Of a DNA stretch of 64,000 nucleotides, positions 55,878 to 64,000 are shown in pieces. The DNA is taken from positions 31,389,404 through 31,453,403 of the forward strand of contig CM066916.1 in the NCBI GenBank assembly GCA_033964015.1. The letters are read 5' to 3'. The position numbers were made by a program, and so were the translations under genes. Origin of the DNA: Scolanthus callimorphus (Eukaryota; Cnidaria; Anthozoa; Actiniaria; Edwardsiidae). Within the stretch, counting starts at the first letter, position 1; each line of letters begins with the position of its first letter. The notes under the pieces were generated by a model. The model searched no databases and was not told the DNA's origin. It saw only the letters and a program-made list of their open reading frames with translations.

Positions 55878-56200
55878 CAATGTAGTAGTGAATGATAGTC
55901 CGATACGATTCAAACTTGCTGACGACAGGGATCAACGTAGTTCCCATCTCACTGTATGCTAATTGTTGTTGCCATGACAATACTCTTGGTGCCAAGGGTG
56001 ATAACAACTGTCGTCATGACGACTGTGGTGAAGGGTTAAAGGAAGGTGTTTTTTCCGCATAAGAAGTAAGGGTTGTGTGCCGATGAAAGTATCGAGCGGG
56101 AAGATGGGGAAATTTTTGTGGTAGGAAATTCCATATCCTTCAATGATTTGACCCAAATTAACGAGATAACACTGACGTCCACTAAAGATGGGTCGTCACT
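55878..56200. other. Last minisatellite unit and 3' flank of GPCR
   Basis: 55878-55940 is one more 85-bp-unit relative. From about 55950 the sequence is colinear with 59862-60100 behind the paralogous receptor. Confidence 0.6.
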
Positions 56201-57295
56201 TTAGAGTCTAGTAGTTTTCCTATCAGTAGTTGATACTTTTTGATTGAACTTGCAGCAGCGACAACGTAACGTATCGATAAGGCCTTTTTTGAAACTGGAA
56301 TTATAAAAGGCATAAACAAGTGGGTTTGCTAGCGAGCTGCACAACTGTAAAGTAATAGAAGTTACGGTCAGAACAGCCAACACATCAATACTAGTGCCCA
56401 TCAATAAGCCGTACGAGCGCAAATTAAGCAGAACAACCGATGGGCCCCAACAGAGAACAAAACTGCCGACAACAACCAGGAGCATGCGCACTGACTTGGC
56501 TTTAGAGCGCGTGGCCGCCTTTGCCGCTAATCCACGTTTCGCTCGTCTTCTCAGACTGAACAAAATGGCGCTGTAGGTGAAGGCAAGGATTGTCATGGGA
56601 ACCATGAATGTTAATAAGAAATACACCGTGGTAGAGACTCCTCCGAGTAGACCTGGTGTGACGTCACATGAGGTTGACCCGTCCGTGGAAGAAATGCCTT
56701 TCGCTTTCGCTTTCGCCTCCGCTAGTTCTGACAAGGGAACCATGTCCGCTGTGTAGAGGAACATGGCTGATGCAATGAAGGAGTAAACCCAAACCAGCAG
56801 CACCACAAGGGAAGGTTTAGTTTTCGTCTGTAGACTTTTGAGAGGATGGACGATTTTTTGGTACCGATCGAGCGCTATCACTACAAGAGTTCCAAACATG
56901 GCAGCACCACAGCTCTGCATGACGAACGTGACCACCTTGCAGATAACTGAGTTTCCAGAGTTTTCTGTTGGTGCCGATAGGTAAATTTGGGGTGGAAGGC
57001 AAACGATACGGAATATTAAATCAACCACTGCCAAATGAGTAATAAACAGATTACTGAGGCTGGTTTGATAGCGCTTGGTCTTGACCATCAGGACAACGAC
57101 AACTGTGTTCAAAATGATTCCACCAAAACTAACAAGCGCAAATAAGCATATCACGGATATGAAGGCTGTAATGTCGTTTTGCCATAATCCAGACAATATA
57201 AGGACAGTACCGCCCTTAGTCTCGTCCGATACGTTCGAGGTAAACCTTGTTAGCGCATACGAGTTGTTCTCATCCTCCAATGGTAATACATCCAT
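56201..57295 (-). CDS. Rhodopsin-class GPCR (orphan, cluster family)
   Basis: 364 residues, intact, on -. The extracellular N terminus of about 38 residues (MDVLPLEDENNSYALTRF, NVS glycosylation site at 21) is followed by TM1 with GGIILN (58-63). THLAVVDLIFR in TM2; Cys119/Cys210; DRY (143-145) then QKIVHPLKSL; CWGP (282-285); NPLVY (324-328) and FYNSSFKKGL helix 8; CRCC (345-348) in a tail that ends in TTRL, a possible PDZ-binding end. Loop 3 is LRRRAKRGLAAKAATRSKAK. A leader intron is likely: donor GCAG|GTTAGT at 57812/57811, acceptor TATCAG at 57341. Both are conserved in the neighbouring paralogue. The ligand is unknown. Confidence 0.9.
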   Translation of the reverse strand: MDVLPLEDENNSYALTRFTSNVSDETKGGTVLILSGLWQNDITAFISVICLFALVSFGGIILNTVVVVLMVKTKRYQTSLSNLFITHLAVVDLIFRIVCLPPQIYLSAPTENSGNSVICKVVTFVMQSCGAAMFGTLVVIALDRYQKIVHPLKSLQTKTKPSLVVLLVWVYSFIASAMFLYTADMVPLSELAEAKAKAKGISSTDGSTSCDVTPGLLGGVSTTVYFLLTFMVPMTILAFTYSAILFSLRRRAKRGLAAKAATRSKAKSVRMLLVVVGSFVLCWGPSVVLLNLRSYGLLMGTSIDVLAVLTVTSITLQLCSSLANPLVYAFYNSSFKKGLIDTLRCRCCKFNQKVSTTDRKTTRL

Positions 57296-57340
57296 ATCGA
57301 TGTACGAGTTGAAGCATTTTTTTTGTCCCTAAAACGGAAT

Positions 57341-57811
57341 CTGATAGAAATAAAAATCAAGGCTGTGCGCAGCTTGGTCAATGATTATTTGAAATTCTAA
57401 CGAAGAGCTACGGTGGCTTGCAAGGGCCATTCAAACGTCACTTTCTGTACGAAAACAAAAATTGACTGGGGGCATTTTTTCTACCAGTTTTGACAGTTCT
57501 TCCTGCCAGTTCTTGCTTTTCGTAGAAAAAATCTGCAAGAAAGAAAGAAACTGTTAGAAGAAGTTGCATAAAGCTGAAATCGGCAGAAAAAAACGGCTCA
57601 TATAATTTTGGTGTCGGTCGAAAACGTTTTGTTGGACATTTTAATGGCCCTTATAAGTCACCGTCAAATGAAATCTTCCTTCTTTTTTTTCAGTTCTTGG
57701 CAGAATTATGAAAGGCCGGATTTGGCTGATGCAAAATTTTGATATCAGGTAGCTTAGCTTGATTAGTGGTGACAAAAGGTATACGAAAAGCAAAAATAGA
57801 GGGCCACTAAC
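57341..57811 (-). other. Predicted 5'-UTR intron of the 56.2-kb GPCR
   Basis: On - the intron begins GTTAGTGGCC and ends TTATTTCTATCAG. The equivalent boundaries in the tandem paralogue are 61903 (GTTAGTGGCC) and 61422 (TTATTCAG). A similar acceptor plus leader precedes the 41.75-kb fragment. Conservation of both ends in the paralogues is the evidence; no transcript is available. Confidence 0.55.
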
Positions 57812-58448
57812 CTGCTATACGGGGAAAGCTTGGTTGCTGGCTAACCTTTCTTGTTCGATGTGTAAACAAAGGATTATTTCTGGTTAATAACTTCAAGTTC
57901 AATACAACACGAATGAATCAGAATGAAGGAGTCAATTTTTGGTCAAATTAAATAAACCTTTTAAGGGGAAAAGCTATCGCTCAAAAAGTGATTTGTCTGT
58001 GAAAACAGACTGCGAGTAAACCTGACCAGCAGCAACCATTAGTTTGGACTAATACGAAAGGTGTGGTAAAAATATTATTTTAATCAAATACTGTCTAAAA
58101 TCAAGCCCTTACCTTTCTAAATTTACTACTTCATATCAAATTTAGAAGGAGATTTTCGTCTCTGTGTACATTAAGAAACATGCATTATGGATAATACAAA
58201 GATTTATGAGTGGAAATGACAAAAGCGTCTAGCTACCTGCTGAGCAATAATCGATTATTTAGGTGCATAGTTTGCCAATATTTTATTTGCTCATTGAAAA
58301 AACAATATGATTTTAAGAACGTCGGCGTTCATTTCAAGTTCATTGGTTGAAAATATAGATTGATTTTTACTTAGGGAAGCAAGAGAAACTTGAAGACGTC
58401 TTACCAGTGAAAGTTGAGAGGAAGATTAGACGTCAAACGGTGCTGATA

Positions 58449-58970
58449 TTATACACTTAATGACTGCTCCCGAGGGAAACATCAGTTTTGTTTCCCGAGA
58501 ATCTCGATGTTTCCCGAGACGAAGTCGAGGGAAACATCGAGATTCGAGGGAAACAAAACTGGTGTTTACCGAGGGAGCAGTTATTAAGTGTTTTGTTATA
58601 TAGCAAAAAATAAACTGCAATTATTAAATCAAAACAAATGTATTTCAAGAACGAAAGAGAAGTTACAAAGTGTGTGCGCAACTGCATCATGTAAAATAAA
58701 AACACTCCTAAAATCCCACAATTTTCTTGCATTAGCAAAAACTTATTTAAATTAGCAAAGGTTTTTAAAGAGACACGCGTGTTTACAATAAACTTCTATT
58801 TTTCCCGCTCTCAAACGCGACGCGCGAAAGCAATATTCCCCGACCAGTCAATAATTTTTCGCAATATTGACTGATCGGGGAATATTTGATTTTTACTTCA
58901 CCACGTGACCTTGATTTAGCCAATGAGAGCGCGCGCTCGGTTGGAGTGAGCACTCGCTATATAACAATTG
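58449..58970. mobile_element. Non-autonomous element, inverted relative of 19236-19740
   Basis: It begins TTATACACTTAATGACTGCT and ends CGCTATATAACAA. The paralogous flank at 62520-62535 reads straight through (GGTGCTGATAATTGATCATA), giving an unoccupied site. Two internal hairpins as in the 19.2-kb copy. No transposase. Confidence 0.8.
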
Positions 58971-59600
58971 ATCATATTTGGTGAGAGTTTCAATTGTTGT
59001 GCGTGTTGAATGGTTCCCGCAAGTTTTTACCGTTTTATCGCGCGAATCATAGTCAAGCACAGCAACAGTTTCTACTCTCAAGCACGCTTGATCGACAAAC
59101 TCTCATCCATTCTCGTCAACTGATCAACCCTCATTCATTTTCACATCAAGAAAGTTTCGCCCAAAACTGTCTGCTTGCCGACGTTAAACTTCCTTATTAG
59201 GAAATCCAATTTATCTTTTTTGGAAGTCTGTAAGTATCTTGCCTTACATCTCAGCGAAATAGCAGGAAAATCCACCGGACTTGTAGTTGTTCGAAAAACA
59301 TCTTTCTCTTTGGTCGTAATTTTTTTTGACTCGGCCAACGGTCCTGAGTCGAGATTGAAAAACCACAGGCAACCCGCGTGGACTCGTAAAAACGACAGCA
59401 CTTTGTTCATATACCAAATTCGAAATGGAAGTTCCTGAAAGTTTTACAATATTAATCGCAAACCCATCAGAGTAGGATAAAGTGAATGATAGTCAACTGT
59501 CATCGTTTGATCCTTGATGCTGAAGATATATTACAATGTCATAGTAAATGATACGATTTAATCTTGCTGACGACAGATCAACGTAGTCCCTATCTCACTT
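58971..59600. repeat. Upstream part of tandem duplication unit 1 and single minisatellite-like unit
   Basis: 58975-59490 is colinear with 62525-63030 (GGTGAGAGTTTCAATTGTTG / GGTGAAAGTTTCAACTATCG, then the GGAAGTCTGTAAGTAT and CGTGGACTCGTAAAAAC landmarks). 59515-59600 is one diverged unit of the 85-bp minisatellite (GAAGATATATTACAATGTCA, CTTGCTGACGACAGATCAAC). No coding exon is recognised. Confidence 0.65.
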
Positions 59601-59861
59601 TATAATATAGCCATGATAAAACGCGCGCTCTCATTGGTCCAAATCTAAGCTCTATTTCACCGATAAAGCAATGGTTCTCTCCCGCTATATCATAAAAGGA
59701 TTAGAGCACAACTTTCTGACTTTATCGGCAAATAGAGCACGCGTGATGTTGGGAGAGACACTCGAAACGTACAACGTTCTCGTGTCTCTCCCAACATCAC
59801 GCGTAACGCGTGATCTATTTGCCAATAAAGTCATAGAAAGTTGTGCTTTAATGGCGCTTAA
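59601..59861. mobile_element. Composite palindromic MITE with empty paralogous site
   Basis: 59704-59848 is a near-perfect palindrome (GCACAACTTTCTGACTTTAT ... AAGTCATAGAAAGTTGTGC, core TGTTGGGAGAGACAC and complement). It is preceded by a 100-bp inverted segment related to 34655-34760. In the paralogous flank (55935-55960) CATCTCACT runs directly into GTATGCTAAT, so the whole 260 bp is an insertion. Confidence 0.75.
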
Positions 59862-60101
59862 GTATGCTAATAGTTGTTGTCATGGCAATACTCTTGCTGC
59901 CAGGGGTGATAATGACAACAGTCGTAGAAGGGTTAAAGGAAGGACTGTTTTCTTCGCATAACCAGTAAGGCTTGTGTGTCGATGAAAGTTTCGGACGGTT
60001 ATCGAGCGGGGGATGTTTGCGGTAGTAAATTCCATATCCTTCAATGCTATGACCCAAATTGACGAGATAACACTGAGGTCCACTTAAGATGGGTCGTCAC
60101 T

Positions 60102-61377
60102 CTAGAGTCTAGTAGTTTTCCTATCAGCAGTTGATACTTTTTGATTGAACTTACAGCAGCGACAACGTAACGTATCTGCAAGGTCCTTCTTGAACCCGGA
60201 ATTATAAAAGGCATAAACTAGCGGGTTTGCTAGCGAACTGCACATTTGTAAAGTAATAGTAGTTAAGGTCAGACCAGCCAGCACATCAATACTAATGCCC
60301 ATCAGTAATCCGTACGAGCGCAAATTAAGCAGAACAACCGACGGGCCCCAACAAAGTACAAAACTGCCGACCACAATAAGGAGCATGCGCACTGACTTGG
60401 CTTTTGAGCGCACAGCTGCCTTTGCCGCTAATCCACGTTTCGCTCGTCTCCTCAGACTGAATAAAATGGCGCTGTAGGTGAAGACAAGGGTTACCATGGG
60501 AACCAGAAATGTTAATAAGAAATACACCGTGGTAGAGACTCCTCCGAGAAGACCTGGTGTGACGTTACATGAGGTTGACCCGTTCGTGGAAGACCTGCCC
60601 TTCGCTTCCGCAAGTTCTAGCAAAGGAACCATGTCCGCTGTGTAGAGGAACATGGCTGATGCAATGAAGGAGTAAACCCAAACCAGCAACACCACAAGGG
60701 AAGGTTTAGTTTTCGTCTGTAGACTTTTAAGAGGATAAACAAGTTTTTGGTACCGATCGAGCGCTATCACTACAAGAGTTCCAAACATGGCAGCACCACA
60801 GCTCTGCATGACAAACGTGACCACCTTGCAGATAACTGAGTTGTCAGAGTTTTCTGTTGGTACAGATAGGTAAATTAGAGGCGGGAGGCAAATGATACGG
60901 AATATCAGGTCAACCACTGCCAAATGAGTAATGAACAGATTACTGAGGCTGGTTTGGTAGCGCTTGGTCTTGACCATCAGGACAACGACAACTGTGTTCA
61001 AAATGATTCCACCAAAGACAACGAGCAGAGAGAAGCATAAAACGGCTATGAAGGCTGTAATGTCGTTTTGCCATAGAGCAGATTTCGTATGACTGTGAAA
61101 AGTACCGAGGTGCGGTGCGGTACTGTCGCGGTGGCGGTACGGAACCTGGCCTGCTGTAAATGGAATGAAATCGCCAATGAAATCGCGTAGTGGTGGTACG
61201 GTCACGGTCGCGGCGCGGAATAACTTTGTGGCGGTACTTTTCACAGTCATACGAAATCTGCTCTAATCCAGACAATATAAGGATAGTACCACCCTTAGTA
61301 TCGTCCAATGATACGTTCGAGCTATACCTCGTTAGCGCATACGAGTTGTTCTCATCGTCTAATGATAACATATCCAT
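60102..61377 (-). pseudogene. Cluster-family GPCR interrupted near the N terminus by a MITE
   Basis: From 61377 the frame reads MDMLSLDDENNSYALTRY ... GGTILILSGL, matching residues 1-37 of the 56.2-kb receptor. It then enters a 188-bp element (61076-61263). Beyond it, WQNDITAFIAVLCFSLLVVF continues an otherwise intact receptor to 60102: THLAVVDLIFR, DRY then QKLVYPLKSL, CWGP, NPLVY, CRCC, TTRL. The insertion adds 190 nt including TA, so the original ATG is out of frame with the TMs. An ATG inside the element (61250) is in frame and would give a 382-residue protein with a new, charged N terminus. It is therefore either a pseudogene or a receptor with a transposon-supplied start. No clean GT-AG removal of the element is visible. 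Confidence 0.8.
61074..61265. mobile_element. 188-bp MITE with TA target duplication inside a GPCR gene
   Basis: GAGCAGATTTCGTATGACTG (61076) and CAGTCATACGAAATCTGCTC (to 61263) are perfect inverted ends of about 32 bp, continuing GTGAAAAGTACCG / CGGTACTTTTCAC. TA is present at 61074-61075 and 61264-61265. The paralogue at 57181 has the uninterrupted GCCATAATCC. It is probably Tc1/mariner-type by its TA duplication. The interior is GC-rich (CGGTGGCGGTACGG). Confidence 0.95.
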
Positions 61378-61421
61378 ATCGATTTAAGCGTTGAAGCAGT
61401 TTCTTGTCCCTAAAACGGCAT

Positions 61422-61903
61422 CTGAATAAGAAATAAAAATCACGGCTGTGCGTTGCTTGGTCAATGATTATTTGAAATTCTAATGAAGAGCAACCCTAAG
61501 AAATAAGGCTCTAATAATTGCACAGCTGTAAGCATAAGCAAGTAATTTAATTTCGTGTTAAGATATACGGTGGCTTGCAAGGGCCATTCAAAAATATGTA
61601 CGATAACAAAGGGGGGTGGGGGCGGCATTTTTGTGCCAATTTCCACTACTTTTTAGCTTTTGGTTGCAGAAAAAGCAGCTTGTTTTAGGGGTCTCCGTCC
61701 AAAAGGTGTCGCTGGACATTTAAATGTCGCTTAAGCAACCGTAGAAATCTCATTTAACGGAATCGTTATTTTTCTTTTCTAATGGCAAAATGCCGAAAAG
61801 GGGATTTGGCTGATGCAAAATTTTGATGTCACGTAGCTTAGCTTGAGCAGTGGTGACAGAAGGTATACGAAAAGCAAAAACATAAAATGAGAGGGCCACT
61901 AAC
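61422..61903 (-). other. Predicted 5'-UTR intron of the 60.1-kb GPCR
   Basis: Same boundaries as in the 56.2-kb gene: donor GCAG|GTTAGTGGCC at 61904/61903, acceptor TTATTCAG at 61422. The interior is alignable with 57341-57811 (GCTTGCAAGGGCCATTCAAA) but carries indels. Confidence 0.55.
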
Positions 61904-63030
61904 CTGCTATACGGGGAAAGCTTGTTTGTTTGCTAGCCTTTCTTGTTCAATGTATAAACATAGGATTATTTCTGGTCAATAATTTCAAGTTCAATACAAC
62001 ACAAACTTAATCAGAAAGAAGTTTTTGCCAAATTAAATAACCCTTTTAAGGAAAAAGATCGCTAAAAAAATTAAAATGATTTGACCTTGAAAATAGACGA
62101 GTAACTCTAAACAGCAGCAACCGTTAGTTTGGAGCACGAAAGGGACATCTGTACAGATGTTTCTGGTAAAAATATTATTTCAATCAAATAGTGTCTAAAA
62201 TCAAGCTCTTACCTTTCTAAAACTTCCTACTTCAAATATCCGATTTGGAAGGAGATGGTCGTCTCTGTGTACATAAGAGTTTAGCTTACCAGCCGAGCGA
62301 TAATCGATTTTTTTCAAGTGCATAGCTCGCCAATATTTCATTAGCTCATTGCATTTCATTAGCAATGTGATTTGAAGAACGTTGGCGTTCATTTCAAGTT
62401 GATTGCTTTATGATTGAAATATATTGCAGATTATCACTTAGGCAGACAAGAGGCTTGAAGGCATCTTAACAGTGAAAGGAGAAAGTGGAGAGGCAGAGAT
62501 AAGCAGATGTCAAGGGGTGCTGATAATTGATCATAATTGGTGAAAGTTTCAACTATCGTGCGCGTTGATTGGTTCCTGCTAGTTTTTACCGTTTGATCGC
62601 GCAAAATGATAGTCGAGCAAAGCAAGAGTTTCTTCCCTCACGCACGTTTGATCGCAAACTCTCTTTCATTTCTAAAAAAATTCGCCCAAAACTGTCTACT
62701 TGCCGATGATAACTTTCTTATTAGGAAATCCCCTTCACCTTATTTGGAAGGTCTGTAAGTATTTTCTTCATATCTTAGCGAATATAGCAGGACAATTCAC
62801 CAGAATTTATAGATGTTCGAGAAACATCGTTCTCTTGCTCGCCATCTTTTTCCTCGGCCAAAGAGACTGAGTCAAGATTAAAAAAAAAACCATAGGGAAC
62901 CCGCGCGGACTCGTAAAAACAACAAAACGTTGTTCATATCGAACATTAAATTCGACATGAAAGTCCTGTACGTTTACCGTTTCATCGCAAACCCATGAGA
63001 GTAGGAGGAAGTGTGAATGATAGTCAACTA
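61904..63030. repeat. 5' flank of the 60.1-kb GPCR, older tandem duplication unit 2
   Basis: Colinear with 57812-59490 except for the 58.45-kb element, which is missing here. It ends near GTGAATGATAGTCAACTAC (63013). No coding exon is supported; ORFs on - (62201-63127) lack domains. Confidence 0.65.
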
Positions 63031-63528
63031 CAGTCGAAAAATCGTTGAAAAAAGTATGTAACGAACTTCCAAAGGAGATTCCAAAAATAGATTCATTTAA
63101 TTGTGTGCTTGATCGGACGTACACCAATGCCCATTGTTCTAGCCTCGCTCGGTAATACCTTACAATATAATTGGGTCATCTCTATGTATTGTAATGAAGG
63201 AGCTTGTTGTGAAAGCATTACTAATTCATTAATCTTAAACCAACTTAATCATAATCGTTAAGGAGGTTTGAATACGCAGTCTTTGCATATATTTTAAGTT
63301 GAGATTTAATTCCTTCTTTTTTAAGCAAAAGCTCGACAGTATTTTTCGTCAGGATTTTCAAACACCTTCGAAAGCGAAAATCGGCTATGCCTCACTGTTT
63401 GGAAATCCTGATGACACACGCTCTCTACTTTTCGATGTTACATCTAAACCTAGACGTCTGGCTCTATGGCTAGCCTTATTGGAAACACGTTGTCTGTTGA
63501 TTATGTAAGGCTTCTCGCGACCTTTCTT
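63031..63528. other. Non-coding stretch, no gene seen
   Basis: A 69-codon + ORF (63299-63508) has no recognised motif. Confidence 0.35.
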
Positions 63529-64000
63529 GATCTCTAATAATATATACAGAGGATACTACACGGTGGGTTGAAGATATGAGTTTTATTTTCGAGTGGCAAG
63601 AACAATATTATACGAATGAGCGCAGCGAATTTTCTTTTTATTATATAGACAAACCAGAAGGAAAAAAATCCAAATTGATTTGCAAGCACTTTTGTTTTGA
63701 CCGATATCCTCACTAGTGAGGATATGGAAATTATGTCACTCAGGTCTCGGATGTAGCTTCGCATGAGATCTACGACTAGCGTATTTCCCAGTAAAACACT
63801 CGTGTCTATATAATAAATATATATATGGAACAATGAGAGGAGGAAAGCTTTTCACGTGGTTTAGTTAAGAATTGCTCCCTGCTTGTGAAGCAGTCCAATA
63901 AATAGGTTGCAAAGCAATTCTCGTTTTCATTGGCTTTGGGCAGGTAGCTAAATTTTCTCTAATATCTAGTACACCTATTTCAGAATAGGTGCACCGCGGG
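63529..64000. repeat. Dispersed-repeat-like sequence with perfect 22-bp palindrome
   Basis: ATATCCTCACT-AGTGAGGATAT at 63704-63725 is a perfect palindrome. AGAGGATACTACACGGTGGG (63549) and the closing ACGACTAGCGTATTTCCCAG then TAAAACACTCGTGTCTATAT look like parts of a decayed inverted-repeat element. The window ends in AT-rich sequence with no gene. Confidence 0.4.

Overview
The window looks like nuclear DNA from a cnidarian, most likely an anthozoan (sea anemone or coral). This is an inference. It rests on the AT-rich, gene-poor layout with spliced genes, several intronless-ORF rhodopsin-class GPCRs in a local cluster, a FUC1-type GH29 fucosidase, tRNA-derived SINEs, fragments of non-LTR retrotransposons, and a very dense population of short inverted-repeat elements (MITEs). 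There is no prokaryotic gene organisation and no rRNA.

Layout. 1-21 kb holds no convincing host gene. It contains foldback elements, MITEs with readable target-site duplications (TTCA, TAA, TTA and an 8-bp one), a LINE 3' remnant, short tandem duplications, and a six-unit 146-bp repeat array at 19.9-20.8 kb. At 21.04-22.26 kb is a 405-residue neuropeptide-receptor-like GPCR on +. At 24.27-29.96 kb on - is a five-exon alpha-L-fucosidase gene. Its splice sites, reading phases and domain order all fit, and its introns carry several MITEs and a 130-bp duplication of one exon end. At 32.4-33.4 kb on - is a second GPCR, followed by a possible short secreted protein on + at 34 kb. At 37.6-39.3 kb on + is an intronless LRRC74-like leucine-rich repeat/EF-hand protein.

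From 41.4 kb to 63 kb lies a receptor cluster that has grown by duplication: an N-terminal GPCR fragment on + (41.75 kb); a 5.4-kb near-perfect tandem duplication (42.3-47.7 and 47.7-53.1 kb), each copy with an identical 334-residue GPCR on -; and an older, diverged tandem pair (about 55.9-59.5 and 59.9-63.0 kb), each with a GPCR on - and a matching 5'-UTR intron. The second receptor of the older pair is interrupted near its N terminus by a 188-bp TA-flanked MITE. A 19-unit, 85-bp minisatellite (54.0-55.6 kb) lies just past the 3' end of the first, and appears to have expanded from sequence present once behind the second.

Working together: five full-length or nearly full-length class A receptors on - share the same DRY, CWxP and NPxxY framework and similar intracellular loops, so they look like one orphan peptide- or amine-receptor family expanding locally. 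The + strand receptor at 21 kb belongs to a different, neuropeptide-like branch. The fucosidase and LRRC74-like genes appear unrelated to the receptors.
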